This document shows positions 1-9,188 of a DNA stretch of 64,000 nucleotides, piece by piece. The stretch lies in assembly GCA_963765265.1 (NCBI GenBank), contig CAVXVN010000003.1, positions 186,001 through 250,000 on the forward strand, in the 5' to 3' direction. The position numbers were made by a program, and so were the translations under genes. This DNA is from Bacillus_BD sp963765265. GTDB lineage: Bacteria > Bacillota > Bacilli > Bacillales > Cytobacillaceae. Below the pieces are notes generated by a model. It saw only the letters and a program-made list of their open reading frames with translations, did no database searches and was not told the DNA's origin. Each line of letters starts with the position of its first letter. Position 1 is the first letter of the stretch.

Positions 1-2
1 TT

Positions 3-425
3 GAAGAGGCACGCCGTTTCGCAGAGGCTATTCATGCCAAATATCCAGGAAAGCTATTAGCCTATAATTGTTCACCATCATTCAACTGGGAACAAAAGCT
101 TGATAAAGAAACGATTGCTAGCTTCCAAAAAGAACTCGGAAAGATGGGCTATAAATTCCAATTTGTTACACTTGCTGGTTTCCATGCTCTTAATCATAGT
201 ATGTTTGAACTTGCAAGAGGCTATAAGGATTATGGAATGACAGCCTATTCCGAATTACAACAAGCGGAATTTAATAACGAGCAATATGGTTATACAGCAA
301 CAAGACATCAGAGAGAAGTTGGAACAGGCTATTTCGACAAAGTGTCAATGGTTGTAACAGGTGGTACTTCTTCAACAACAGCACTCAAAGGATCAACTGA
401 ATCAGAGCAATTCAGCTCTAAATAA
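3..425 (+). CDS. aceA: Isocitrate lyase, C-terminal part (cut by window edge)
   Basis: The reading frame is open from the first bases and ends at a TAA at 423-425. The visible part is about 140 residues and matches the C-terminal end of isocitrate lyase, with the family stretches YNCSPSFNW, FVTLAGFHALN and TGYFDKV. The enzyme cleaves isocitrate to succinate and glyoxylate in the cytoplasmic glyoxylate shunt. The catalytic KKCGH loop lies upstream of the window and cannot be checked. A strong terminator follows directly, so this is the last gene of its transcript. The family assignment is by recognition of conserved C-terminal sequence. Confidence 0.9.
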   Translation, partial: EEARRFAEAIHAKYPGKLLAYNCSPSFNWEQKLDKETIASFQKELGKMGYKFQFVTLAGFHALNHSMFELARGYKDYGMTAYSELQQAEFNNEQYGYTATRHQREVGTGYFDKVSMVVTGGTSSTTALKGSTESEQFSSK

Positions 426-447
426 AATGTTAATTCCCTATCTTATA

Positions 448-487
448 AAGAAAATCCCCTCTTTAAAATGGAGAGGGGATTTTCTTT
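448..487 (+). terminator. Rho-independent terminator after aceA
   Basis: A GC-rich stem AAAATCCCCTC / GAGGGGATTTT around a short AT loop is followed by TTTCTTT, 25 bases after the aceA stop. Confidence 0.85.
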
Positions 488-579
488 GTATTAAAAAGTA
501 AAAAATGATAGCATTCACATGTAGGGGAAAAGCGGCATACAACATAATGAGGTAGAATCCTATAGGAGGTATGACTTCT

Positions 580-1038
580 ATGCCAAAATCAGATTTGGAT
601 GAATATCTTCAACAAGGAATATATGGACCGAAAGTGACGAATCCGGATGAAAGAAGAAAGTTTCTCGGTACCATCAGAGAGCGGATTGAAGTAGCACTTA
701 CTCAATCGCAAGTGATGGAAAAGGTCATTTATCCTGAAGTGGAAGTGAAGATGAAAGCTTATTCACAGACTCACTTATTTTTAAATGGGCATATTGATTA
801 TAGTTATTTATCAAAATTTATTAAAAAGGCTGATCTATATAAAATTAACTATACCATCGTGACGAACAAGGAATACAATTCAGAAATTGGACTTGTCCTT
901 GCCCATGAAAATGCTGTTGATAAAGAAGATATTTATGTAACCCCCAAAAATCACGTTCCCGAACAACAAGCTCCAATGCAAAAACAAAACAAAAAAAGCA
1001 TTTTCTCTTTTTTTAAAAAGTTACGTACTAAAAAGTGA
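580..1038 (+). CDS. yueI: YueI-like protein (DUF1694)
   Basis: 152 residues. The ATG at 580 is chosen over the one at 571 because AGGAGGT (564-570) abuts 571 but lies 9 nt from 580. The N-terminus (DEYLQQGIYGP, PDERRKFLGTIRERI) is typical of the YueI/DUF1694 family of small cytoplasmic proteins of unknown function. The C-terminal 25 residues are rich in Gln and Lys (KKSIFSFFKKLRTKK). It is monocistronic, between the aceA terminator and its own terminator at 1046-1089. No catalytic motif is evident. Confidence 0.8.
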   Translation: MPKSDLDEYLQQGIYGPKVTNPDERRKFLGTIRERIEVALTQSQVMEKVIYPEVEVKMKAYSQTHLFLNGHIDYSYLSKFIKKADLYKINYTIVTNKEYNSEIGLVLAHENAVDKEDIYVTPKNHVPEQQAPMQKQNKKSIFSFFKKLRTKK

Positions 1039-1045
1039 TTAAAAA

Positions 1046-1089
1046 AAGTGTCTGGCATTGATTCATAACGATGCCAGACACTCTTGTTT
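1046..1089 (+). terminator. Rho-independent terminator after yueI
   Basis: A 12-bp near-perfect stem (AGTGTCTGGCAT / ATGCCAGACACT) is followed by CTTGTTT. It starts 8 bases after the yueI stop. Confidence 0.85.
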
Positions 1090-1158
1090 AGCGTTTTAAA
1101 GTTTGATATGATCAATATTATTGTGAAATCGTTTGGATTACTTTGGAGGTGACAACAA

Positions 1159-1449
1159 TTGACAAGGATTACAATGGATGAAGTAAAATATGTAGCGAAT
1201 TTGGCAAGACTGGCTATTACAGAAGAAGAAGCTGAAAAATTTACAAATCAGCTTGATGCTATTATTTCTTTCGCTGAACAATTGAACGAACTGGATACCG
1301 ATCATGTCGAGCCGACTTCCCACGTTTTAGATATTAAAAACGTGATGCGTGAAGATATAGCGAAGCCTGGATTGCCAGTGGAAGAAGTACTGAAAAATGC
1401 TCCAGATCATGAAAATGGACAAATTAGAGTCCCATCAATTATAGAGTAA
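1159..1449 (+). CDS. gatC: Asp/Glu-tRNA amidotransferase subunit C
   Basis: 96 residues, the usual GatC length. The TTG start at 1159 sits 8 nt after GGAGGT (1145-1150). The protein begins TRITMDEVKYVANLARLA and ends APDHENGQIRVPSIIE, both typical of GatC. GatC stabilises the GatA/GatB complex, which converts Glu-tRNA(Gln) to Gln-tRNA(Gln) in the cytoplasm of bacteria lacking a glutaminyl-tRNA synthetase. It is the first gene of a tight operon with gatA 13 nt downstream. Confidence 0.95.
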   Translation: MTRITMDEVKYVANLARLAITEEEAEKFTNQLDAIISFAEQLNELDTDHVEPTSHVLDIKNVMREDIAKPGLPVEEVLKNAPDHENGQIRVPSIIE

Positions 1450-1462
1450 GGAGGAGAGACGG

Positions 1463-2920
1463 TTGAGCTTGTTTGACTATAAAGTATCAGATCTTCATGA
1501 ACTGCTACATAAAAAAGAACTGACAGTGTCTGATCTTGTCAATGAATCGTATAAACGAATTCAAGAGGTAGATGACAAGGTACAGGCATTTTTAACGTTA
1601 GATGAGGAAAAAGCACGGGAAACTGCCAAGAGTTTAGATGAAAAGCTTGGAACAGAAGAATCTAAAGGCTTGCTTTTTGGAATGCCAATCGGTGTGAAGG
1701 ACAATATTGTCACAAAAGATTTACGGACAACTTGTGCAAGTAAAATTCTTGAAAATTTTGATCCTATTTATAATGCAACCATTGTAGATCATTTACATAA
1801 AGCAGAGACGATTACGATTGGTAAGTTAAATATGGATGAGTTTGCAATGGGTTCTTCCAATGAAAACTCAAGTTTTCAAAAAACACGTAATCCATGGAAT
1901 TTAGAAACCGTTCCAGGTGGATCATCAGGTGGTTCCGCTGCATCAGTTGCAGCAGGAGAAGTACTCTTTTCCTTAGGTTCTGATACAGGTGGATCCATTC
2001 GTCAACCTGCAGCATTTTGTGGGGTAGTTGGATTAAAACCAACCTATGGACGTGTATCTCGATATGGTTTAGTAGCATTTGCGTCTTCTTTAGACCAAAT
2101 TGGGCCGATTACTAGAAATGTAGAGGATAATGCCTATTTATTGCAAGCAATCTCTGGGTTGGATCCAATGGACTCTACATCAGCTAATATTGAAGTACCT
2201 AATTTTGCTGCAGCCTTGACAGGTGATATTAAAGGATTAAAAATCGCTGTACCAAAGGAATATTTAGGAGAAGGCGTTGGAGAAGAAGCACGCCAGTCTG
2301 TTAAAGATGCACTGAAGGTTTTAGAAGGTCTTGGAGCTGTGTGGGAGGAAGTATCTTTACCACATTCTAAATATGCATTAGCAGCCTATTATTTACTTTC
2401 TTCTTCAGAAGCATCAGCAAATCTATCCCGCTTTGATGGTGTACGGTATGGCTATCGTTCACCAAACTCTGACAACTTAATGGATTTGTATAAGAATTCT
2501 AGATCAGAAGGTTTTGGTGATGAAGTAAAACGCCGGATCATGCTAGGAACGTTTGCTCTAAGTTCTGGTTACTACGATGCCTATTATAAAAAAGCACAAA
2601 AAGCACGTACACTTATTAAGAAAGACTTTGAAGATGTCTTTGAAAAGTATGATGTTATTATTGGACCGACAACACCAACTCCAGCGTTTAAAATAGGTGA
2701 GAAGGTTTCCGATCCTTTAACAATGTATGCAAATGATATTTTGACCATTCCTGTTAACCTAGCAGGTGTTCCAGGAATCTCAATTCCTTGTGGATTTACT
2801 GGCGGATTACCGTTAGGGCTACAAATTATTGGAAAGCATTTTGATGAAAGTACGGTTTACCGCGTCGCACATGCATTTGAACAGGCAACAGATTATCATA
2901 AGCAAAAGCCTGCACTGTAA
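1463..2920 (+). CDS. gatA: Asp/Glu-tRNA amidotransferase subunit A
   Basis: 485 residues. The TTG start at 1463 follows AAGGAGGAG. This is the amidase-signature subunit, which hydrolyses glutamine to supply ammonia to GatB. Visible motifs are the catalytic lysine in GMPIGVKDNI and the glycine/serine-rich signature PGGSSGGSAASVAAG followed by SDTGGSIRQPA, which carry the Ser-cisSer-Lys triad. Full length for the family. It lies 13 nt after gatC and 13 nt before gatB. Confidence 0.97.
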   Translation: MSLFDYKVSDLHELLHKKELTVSDLVNESYKRIQEVDDKVQAFLTLDEEKARETAKSLDEKLGTEESKGLLFGMPIGVKDNIVTKDLRTTCASKILENFDPIYNATIVDHLHKAETITIGKLNMDEFAMGSSNENSSFQKTRNPWNLETVPGGSSGGSAASVAAGEVLFSLGSDTGGSIRQPAAFCGVVGLKPTYGRVSRYGLVAFASSLDQIGPITRNVEDNAYLLQAISGLDPMDSTSANIEVPNFAAALTGDIKGLKIAVPKEYLGEGVGEEARQSVKDALKVLEGLGAVWEEVSLPHSKYALAAYYLLSSSEASANLSRFDGVRYGYRSPNSDNLMDLYKNSRSEGFGDEVKRRIMLGTFALSSGYYDAYYKKAQKARTLIKKDFEDVFEKYDVIIGPTTPTPAFKIGEKVSDPLTMYANDILTIPVNLAGVPGISIPCGFTGGLPLGLQIIGKHFDESTVYRVAHAFEQATDYHKQKPAL

Positions 2921-2933
2921 GGGGGGGAGAACT

Positions 2934-4361
2934 TTGGAATTTGAAACAGTAATTGGACTAGAGGTCCATGTGGAATTGAAAACAGATTCAAAAATATTTT
3001 CAGCAAGTCCCAATAAATTTGGTGCTGAGCCTAATACCAATACATCTGTCATCGAACTTGGCTATCCAGGTGTTTTACCCGTTTTGAATAAAAAAGTAGT
3101 AGATTTTGGCATGAAGGCATGTATGGCGTTGAATTGTGAAGTAGCAACACATACGAAGTTTGACCGAAAAAACTACTTTTATCCGGACAATCCAAAGGCC
3201 TATCAAATTTCCCAATTTGATAAACCAATTGGGGAGCATGGCTGGATTGAGATTGAAGTGGATGGTTATAAAAAGAAAATCGGCATTACTCGTATCCATT
3301 TAGAAGAAGATGCGGGAAAATTGAATCATGAATACGGGTACTCACTATGTGATTATAATCGCCAAGGAACACCGTTAATTGAGATTGTTTCAGAACCGGA
3401 TATTCGTACGCCAAATGAAGCATATGCCTATTTGGAAAAGTTGAAATCCATTATCCAATACACAGGTGTATCTGATTGTAAAATGGAAGAAGGCTCGCTT
3501 CGCTGTGATGCCAATATTTCTCTTCGTCCTGTTGGTCAAGAAGAGTTTGGAACGAAAGCTGAGTTGAAGAATTTAAATTCTTTTAACTTTGTTCGTAAAG
3601 GTCTTGAACATGAAGAAATCAGACAAGCTGCCGTTTTACGTGCAGGAGGCGTCATTGGCCAGGAAACACGTCGTTACGATGAAACAAGCAATTCAACGAT
3701 CTTAATGCGTGTGAAAGAAGGATCCGATGATTATCGCTATTTCCCTGAGCCTGACTTGACAGACTTATATATCGATGAAGATTGGAAAGCAAGAATTCGT
3801 GCAGAGATTCCAGAGCTTCCAGATGTACGGAAAAAACGTTATGTAGAGGATCTAGGTTTACCAGCATACGATGCAGCTGTTTTAACGGTAACAAAAGAAA
3901 TGTCTGATTTCTTTGAAGCAACTGTTAAAGCGGGTGCAGATGCAAAACTTGCCTCGAACTGGTTAATGGGAGAAGTATCAGCCTTCTTAAAAGCCGAGCA
4001 GAAGGAATTAGAAGAAGTGGCTCTTACTCCTGAAAGTCTTGCGGGTATGATCAAATTAATTGAAAATGGTACGATTTCTTCTAAAATTGCTAAAACCGTC
4101 TTTAAAGAGTTGATTGAAAATGGCGGAGATGCTGAGACAATTGTGAAAGAAAAAGGCCTTGTGCAAGTATCTGATGAAGGGGCTCTTTTGACATGGGTTA
4201 CAGAGGCGATCGATGCAAATCCGAAATCCGTTGAAGACTTCAAAAACGGAAAAGCAAAAGCAGTTGGTTCCCTTGTTGGTCAAGTCATGAAAGCTTCAAA
4301 GGGACAAGCGAATCCACAAATGGTGAACAAGCTATTATTGGAAGAATTACAGAAAAGATAA
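2934..4361 (+). CDS. gatB: Asp/Glu-tRNA amidotransferase subunit B
   Basis: 475 residues from the TTG at 2934. This start has GGGGGGGAG just upstream and gives MEFETVIGLEVHVEL, the family N-terminus. Longer in-frame extensions only reread gatA. GatB carries the kinase-like domain that phosphorylates the glutamyl-tRNA carboxylate, with the signature GYPGVLPVLN and metal/ATP-site stretches such as EEDAGKL. The C-terminal YqeY-like tail ends in a region rich in KASKGQANPQ, typical of tRNA-binding GatB tails. Last gene of the gatCAB operon, with a terminator 8 bases on. Confidence 0.97.
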   Translation: MEFETVIGLEVHVELKTDSKIFSASPNKFGAEPNTNTSVIELGYPGVLPVLNKKVVDFGMKACMALNCEVATHTKFDRKNYFYPDNPKAYQISQFDKPIGEHGWIEIEVDGYKKKIGITRIHLEEDAGKLNHEYGYSLCDYNRQGTPLIEIVSEPDIRTPNEAYAYLEKLKSIIQYTGVSDCKMEEGSLRCDANISLRPVGQEEFGTKAELKNLNSFNFVRKGLEHEEIRQAAVLRAGGVIGQETRRYDETSNSTILMRVKEGSDDYRYFPEPDLTDLYIDEDWKARIRAEIPELPDVRKKRYVEDLGLPAYDAAVLTVTKEMSDFFEATVKAGADAKLASNWLMGEVSAFLKAEQKELEEVALTPESLAGMIKLIENGTISSKIAKTVFKELIENGGDAETIVKEKGLVQVSDEGALLTWVTEAIDANPKSVEDFKNGKAKAVGSLVGQVMKASKGQANPQMVNKLLLEELQKR

Positions 4362-4368
4362 TAGGGAA

Positions 4369-4402
4369 AGTGCTGGTGAAGGGAGTTCACTAGCGCTTTT
4401 TT
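4369..4402 (+). terminator. Terminator of the gatCAB operon
   Basis: Stem AGTGCTGGTGAA / TTCACTAGCGCT with two G-U pairs, followed by TTTTTT. Confidence 0.75.
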
Positions 4403-4430
4403 ATTTGTGATTTCCGGAAAAAGGAAGAAT

Positions 4431-4542
4431 GTGCAATTAATCATGGTTTTGGTGCAATTATTGTGATTTTAGTGCAATTCCTATACGTTTTGGTGCAATT
4501 ATGATCGATTACGGTGCAATTCCATACCATTTTGGTGCAATT
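4431..4542. repeat. Six phased GTGCAATT repeats
   Basis: The octamer GTGCAATT occurs at 4431, 4452, 4472, 4493, 4514 and 4535, that is every 20-21 bp (two helical turns). The 12-13 bp between copies are AT-rich and only loosely conserved, often TTTTG just before the octamer. The array lies between the convergent terminators of gatB and opuE, so it is not a promoter of either gene. I do not recognise its function. Confidence 0.85.
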
Positions 4543-4650
4543 TCCTAAATTGTCCACGATTCTAGTGAGATCTGTAATGGTATTAATGCGTAAAAATGAA
4601 TTCTTCCGACAAATTATTAGGAAATTTCCCGGGAAAAGATAAGAAATGAC

Positions 4651-4677
4651 AAAAAGGACGGCGAATGCCGTCCTTTA
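4651..4677 (-). terminator. Terminator of opuE
   Basis: Perfect stem AAAGGACGGC / GCCGTCCTTT with a four-base loop. On the minus strand it ends in TTTTT. Confidence 0.85.
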
Positions 4678-4696
4678 ACTATAAAAAGATGATTAA

Positions 4697-6190
4697 TTAT
4701 TCTTCACTTTTTAGTAAGCGAACACTTTCAGTAAATTCTTTCTCGATTGTTTCGTTTGGTTTGTAGGTTATGAGGCTAATAACAACCGCAAAGATTAAAT
4801 TAATAATAAAGCCAGGAACGATTTCATATAATTGGAATGGAATCACACCTGCTTCTGTCAAGTTAGCCCAAAGGATAACGGTAACAGCACCTGAAATCAT
4901 TCCAGAAAGAGCTCCCCATGTGGTCATTTTACGCCAGAATAAACTTAGTAGAATAACAGGACCAAAGGAACCGCCGAAACCGGCCCAAGCATATGCAACT
5001 AAATCTAAGATGGTACTATCTTGTTCAAGGGCAAGTAAAGCAGCAAATATTGAAACGAGAAGGACAGCTAATCTTCCAAGGAAAACATATTCACGATCAC
5101 TTCCATTTTTACGTAACAACACTTTATATAGATCTTCTACAAGCGCACTTGAAGTGACGATTAATTGTGAAGAAATTGTACTCATAATCGCTGCGAGAAC
5201 GGCTGCAAGTAAGAAGCCGGCTATAAGTGGATGGAATACAATTTGTCCAAGAGTAAGAAAGACAGCTTCAGGGTTACTTAAAGAGTACTCTGGATTTTTT
5301 GCGAAAAAGGCAATCCCAATTAATGCGGTAGCCATCGTACCGAGTAACGAGAAGATCATCCATGCCATCCCAATTCGGCGCGCACTTTTGGTTTCTTTAA
5401 TCGTTGTAATCGCCATAAAACGAACAATGATATGTGGTTGACCAAAATATCCAAGTCCCCAAGCCAAAGCTGACACGATTCCGACAAAGGTAGTTCCTTT
5501 AAAGAAATCAAGCAATGTTGGGTCTATAGCTCGAATCGTTTCAAATGTTTCTGCAGGTCCACCAGTATAAAAGATAGCGATAGCTGGGACTAGCAATAGG
5601 GCGATTAACATCATTAGGCCTTGAAGAAAGTCCGTATAGCTTACGGCTAAGAACCCACCAAAGAGGGTATAGGCGACTGTAACGCCTCCGACAATAAATA
5701 ATCCCGTATGATAGCTAACCCCAAAAGAGCTTTCAAAGAAAACACCGCCGGAGACCATTCCAGAAGAAACATAGAAAGTAAAAAAGACGAGGATTACAAT
5801 ACCAGATACAATTCTCAGCAGTTTTGTTGTATCTTTAAAACGGTTTTCCAAGTAGCTAGGAATGGTGATGGAATCATTGGCTACTTGTGTATAAGAGCGT
5901 AAGCGAGGTGCAACGAAAAACCAGTTTGCGTATGCGCCCAGTGTTAATCCAACAGCAATCCACGCATCTGCTAAACCCGTTACATAAATACCTCCTGGTA
6001 AGCCCATTAAGAGCCAGCCACTCATGTCAGCAGCACCGGCACTCAAAGCTGTTACAGCTGGTCCAAGAGAGCGACCGCCAAGCATATAATCATTTAAGTT
6101 ATTTGTTTTTCTGTATGAATACCAGCCGATCAGTAACATGGCAGCTAAATAAATAATGATTGCGATCAGTTGATAGGCTTCATTTGACAT
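4697..6190 (-). CDS. opuE: Sodium/proline symporter (OpuE/PutP type)
   Basis: 497 residues starting at the ATG at 6190, preceded by AAAGGAG. A 20-residue upstream extension is possible but lacks an RBS. It is a member of the sodium:solute symporter family with about 13 membrane segments and the family stretches GGRSLGPAVTALSAGAADMS near the N-terminus and GYFGQPHIIVRFMA mid-protein. It imports proline with Na+ for osmoprotection or nutrition. Its position beside gatCAB is that of opuE in B. subtilis, which favours the osmoprotective role. That role is inference from synteny. Confidence 0.9.
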   Translation of the reverse strand: MSNEAYQLIAIIIYLAAMLLIGWYSYRKTNNLNDYMLGGRSLGPAVTALSAGAADMSGWLLMGLPGGIYVTGLADAWIAVGLTLGAYANWFFVAPRLRSYTQVANDSITIPSYLENRFKDTTKLLRIVSGIVILVFFTFYVSSGMVSGGVFFESSFGVSYHTGLFIVGGVTVAYTLFGGFLAVSYTDFLQGLMMLIALLLVPAIAIFYTGGPAETFETIRAIDPTLLDFFKGTTFVGIVSALAWGLGYFGQPHIIVRFMAITTIKETKSARRIGMAWMIFSLLGTMATALIGIAFFAKNPEYSLSNPEAVFLTLGQIVFHPLIAGFLLAAVLAAIMSTISSQLIVTSSALVEDLYKVLLRKNGSDREYVFLGRLAVLLVSIFAALLALEQDSTILDLVAYAWAGFGGSFGPVILLSLFWRKMTTWGALSGMISGAVTVILWANLTEAGVIPFQLYEIVPGFIINLIFAVVISLITYKPNETIEKEFTESVRLLKSEE

Positions 6191-6552
6191 CGAACTGCTC
6201 CTTTCCTTTTTGTCGATATTATAATGGATGAGTATATTATTTTTCCACAATACTATCTATTCTATATTTTTTCGTAAATAATGACAATATGTTAAAGGAT
6301 AAAAACAACACAACGTCACTGATAACTGAACATGTTATTCTAATATTTGTCACATTGCTTGGATTGTATCGCACAAAATAGATTAGCCTATCTGATGATT
6401 AAAGTTACTTAAGCAATGGATAGAATGAGTGGGTGTATAAATTTGATTAAATTGACAAATTCCTGGAAAATAAGATAGACAGAGTGGTTAGATATTTATG
6501 AACATATTTTGTTCCGATGATACAAAAATGAGAAATAGGAGTGAAAAGTAGG
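6191..6552. other. Divergent intergenic region, opuE / thioredoxin-like gene
   Basis: 362 bp of AT-rich sequence that must hold both divergent promoters. No operator, riboswitch or repeat could be identified with confidence. Confidence 0.4.
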
Positions 6553-7110
6553 ATGGACTTGCTACAATGGTTTGAAAAAGGATTAACAGCTGAGGGATAC
6601 ATCTCTGGGATGAAAGTAAATAGAGAAGAAATGACTAAGATTTATAACCAATTCACTTTGAATCATGAAGAAAAGGAACAGATTCAGAAGATAAAAGGAA
6701 ATGGTTGGAAGGCAATTGTTCTAACAGAAGATTGGTGTGGAGATGCGATGTTAAACATACCTATTCTTCGCAACATTGCCGAGGAAGCTAACATCGATGT
6801 TCGATATGTTTTGCGAGATCAAAATCTTGAATTAATGGATCAGTATTTAACAAATGGAACAGCAAGGTCCATCCCTATTTTTATTTTTATAGATGAAAAG
6901 GGTGAAGAAAAGGCTGTTTGGGGTCCTAGAGCGAATGAGGTTCAGGAACTTGTGAATCATGAACGTAGTCAACTTCCTAATCCTGAAAGTCCAGATTTTA
7001 AAGAAAAACAGTTGCAACTATTCAAGCAATTAGGAGCTAGATATCAACAAGATGAAGAAATTTGGCATGCGGTGGCTGGAAGCATTCTTTCCGCCCTACC
7101 AAAAGAGTAA
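6553..7110 (+). CDS. Thioredoxin-fold protein with WCGD motif
   Basis: 185 residues. The ATG at 6553 has TAGGAGTG 10 nt upstream, whereas the GTG at 6541 would leave the RBS no spacing. The central stretch VLTEDWCGDAMLNIPIL is the active-site position of the thioredoxin fold, but it reads WCGD instead of WCxxC, so only one cysteine is present and no disulfide exchange of the usual kind is possible. ARSIPIFIFID supplies the cis-proline. It belongs to the Bacillus thioredoxin-family proteins of unknown substrate. It converges on plsY and shares a terminator with it. Confidence 0.75.
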   Translation: MDLLQWFEKGLTAEGYISGMKVNREEMTKIYNQFTLNHEEKEQIQKIKGNGWKAIVLTEDWCGDAMLNIPILRNIAEEANIDVRYVLRDQNLELMDQYLTNGTARSIPIFIFIDEKGEEKAVWGPRANEVQELVNHERSQLPNPESPDFKEKQLQLFKQLGARYQQDEEIWHAVAGSILSALPKE

Positions 7111-7181
7111 TAACGATCCTGCATGAACGATGGACACATCTGTAAAAGTGCTAATAAATGATCTTTTGAGATATCAATTCA

Positions 7182-7231
7182 AAATAAACAAGAGAGGGAG
7201 TCTAATAGTAGACACCCTCTCTTGTTTATTT
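7182..7231. terminator. Bidirectional terminator between convergent genes
   Basis: A 17-bp perfect stem AAATAAACAAGAGAGGG / CCCTCTCTTGTTTATTT encloses a 16-base loop. The plsY stop codon (7226-7228) lies inside one arm. Confidence 0.9.
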
Positions 7232-7834
7232 GGGAATAATACGATCTTTAGCTAAACTTTTATCGGTAATTTTGGGCTCTTTTTTGTCTATGAAATTTCG
7301 GATGTTGGATCTGTGTAAGAAGATTAATAGGAGTAAAAAGATAAAAAAGAGAAGATCATTTTCATAGCCTGGATCTATCATTGCATAAAGGAATAGGGCT
7401 AATCCAACTGAAATAGAACCAAAAAAGACATATTTAGTTATGTAAATGACAAGAAAAAAGGAAATATAGGCAATCAAAAATAGCCAAATATTTGCTACAA
7501 GCAAGGCTCCTGCAGTCGTTGCAATCGCTTTTCCACCTCTAAATCCGGCAAAGATAGGAAAGCAATGACCGATAACGGCAATCAAACCAGGATAAAGAGG
7601 AGAAAGATCGACTTGAAATAGAATAGGCAATAAAGCGGCAAGTGCCCCTTTTCCGACATCTACTAACAGCACGGCAATGGCTGCTTGTTTTCCAAGCACC
7701 CTCAGTGTGTTGGTTGCCCCGGGATTATGACTACCATGCTCACGAATATCAATTTGGAAAAAAATTCGACCAACGATCAAGGCGGTAGGAATCGAACCAA
7801 TTATATAGGCAAGAATTAAAATAAATAATGTCAT
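7226..7834 (-). CDS. plsY: Acyl-phosphate:glycerol-3-phosphate acyltransferase
   Basis: 202 residues, an integral membrane protein with at least five hydrophobic segments. PlsY transfers the acyl group from acyl-phosphate (made by PlsX) to glycerol-3-phosphate, the first committed step of phospholipid synthesis. The three family motifs are visible: GSIPTALIVGR at the N-terminus, HGSHNPGATNTLRVLGK, and GHCFPIFAGFRGGKAIAT. The RBS AAAGGATG precedes the ATG. The C-terminal 20 residues are charged and cytoplasmic. Length is normal for the family. Confidence 0.95.
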   Translation of the reverse strand: MTLFILILAYIIGSIPTALIVGRIFFQIDIREHGSHNPGATNTLRVLGKQAAIAVLLVDVGKGALAALLPILFQVDLSPLYPGLIAVIGHCFPIFAGFRGGKAIATTAGALLVANIWLFLIAYISFFLVIYITKYVFFGSISVGLALFLYAMIDPGYENDLLFFIFLLLLIFLHRSNIRNFIDKKEPKITDKSLAKDRIIPK

Positions 7835-8210
7835 AGAATCATCCTTTTATAAAGCATTTCTATCTTTTATTCTGTATTTTCTATCTCTTTTACTATAGTA
7901 GAAAGAAAATAGATTTAGAAGTGTTTTTTTCGATATTATTAAATTAGCAAAGAAATATTCAAACATAACTCTCAATCAAACGTTTGATTAAACCTGAAAA
8001 GCACTAGGTCTAAGAGGGGGCCGGATTTATTTGTAATGAAAAAGACAAAGAAAGTGGATCCTAAGTTCGAATGAACAAGGCTATGAGAAATTCAGGGGTT
8101 TTGTGTATCTTGTTGCTATGTTTATTTATTTTCGTTATGATATGATATTGAAAGATGAAATAGTAAATAGATGGTAATGAACCATTAACAATGATACTAG
8201 GATGATGAGT
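7835..8210. other. Divergent intergenic region, plsY / dgkB
   Basis: 376 bp holding the promoters of plsY and dgkB. It includes a short AAACGTTTGATTAAACC stretch at 7978-7994. No confident operator or RNA element was seen. Confidence 0.4.
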
Positions 8211-9140
8211 ATGAAAAGAGCAAGAATTATATATAATCCCACTTCTGGGCGTGAAGCGATTAAAAAGAATTTACCAGATGTTTTGGAAATACTAGAAAAT
8301 GCAGGCTATGAAACATCCGCCCATGCGACAACAGGTGAAGGGGATGCAATAGAAGCAGCAAAATTGGCTGTTGAGCGTCGTTATGATCTTGTGGTAGCAG
8401 CTGGGGGAGATGGAACGATTAACGAAGTGGTTAATGGAATGGCTGAGCAGGAATATCGTCCAAAACTTGGAATCATTCCAGTAGGAACGACAAATGATTT
8501 TGCAAGGGCATTGCAAATCCCTCGTGATATTGTAGCGGCGGCTGAAATTATTGCCAAGGGAGATCGAATTCCCATTGATATTGGACGTATGAATGAAAAA
8601 TATTTTATTAACATTGGTGGCGGCGGAAGCCTAACGGAGCTTACATATGATGTACCAAGTAAACTTAAAACCGTTTTAGGGCAACTTGCTTATTATTTAA
8701 GGGGAATCGAAATGCTTCCATCCCTTAAGGCAACAAATATGACTATTGAATACGATGGAAAGTTATTTGAAGGAGAAGCTATGCTTTTTCTTGTCGGATT
8801 GACAAATTCGATTGGTGGATTTGAAAAGCTGTCTCCTAGTTCCTCGATCAATGATGGAATGTTTACTTTACTTATTTTGACAAAGACAAATTTAGCGGAT
8901 TTTATACGAATCGCTTCGCTGGCCCTTCGTGGAGAGCATATCAATGATCCAAAAGTAATCTATACAAAGGCGAACCGGATTAAGGTGCATTCCGATGAAA
9001 AAGTACTCTTAAATTTAGATGGTGAATTTGGTGGGGTTTTACCTGCCGAATTTGTGAATTTATACCGTCATTTTGAAGTATTTGTCCCAATTGATAAAAT
9101 ACGTGATGAAGATCGTCCTATTGACTGGGTACAATCTTAA
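8211..9140 (+). CDS. dgkB: Diacylglycerol kinase, soluble (DgkB)
   Basis: 309 residues. Three in-frame ATGs exist (8202, 8205, 8211). The one at 8211 is chosen because AGGATG at 8199-8204 is correctly spaced and the protein then begins MKRARIIYNPTSGRE as in the family. It phosphorylates diacylglycerol released by lipoteichoic acid synthesis, returning it to phosphatidate. Visible motifs are the ATP-binding AAGGDGTINEVVNG and GIIPVGTTNDFARAL, and the C-terminal LNLDGEFGG. Synteny with rlmCD downstream matches B. subtilis yerQ-yefA. Confidence 0.95.
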   Translation: MKRARIIYNPTSGREAIKKNLPDVLEILENAGYETSAHATTGEGDAIEAAKLAVERRYDLVVAAGGDGTINEVVNGMAEQEYRPKLGIIPVGTTNDFARALQIPRDIVAAAEIIAKGDRIPIDIGRMNEKYFINIGGGGSLTELTYDVPSKLKTVLGQLAYYLRGIEMLPSLKATNMTIEYDGKLFEGEAMLFLVGLTNSIGGFEKLSPSSSINDGMFTLLILTKTNLADFIRIASLALRGEHINDPKVIYTKANRIKVHSDEKVLLNLDGEFGGVLPAEFVNLYRHFEVFVPIDKIRDEDRPIDWVQS

Positions 9141-9188
9141 GAGTGTTTTTGAAGAAAATATGACAAATGTTTAGAGAATCATTACATG

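Noticed and set aside
4431..4542. CRISPR array or tandem coding repeat
   Set aside because: The conserved unit is only 8 bp, and the 20-bp step breaks any heptad or codon frame.
4770..5441. 223-codon frame on the plus strand
   Set aside because: It is antisense to opuE, whose protein is full length and well conserved; no RBS or known family.
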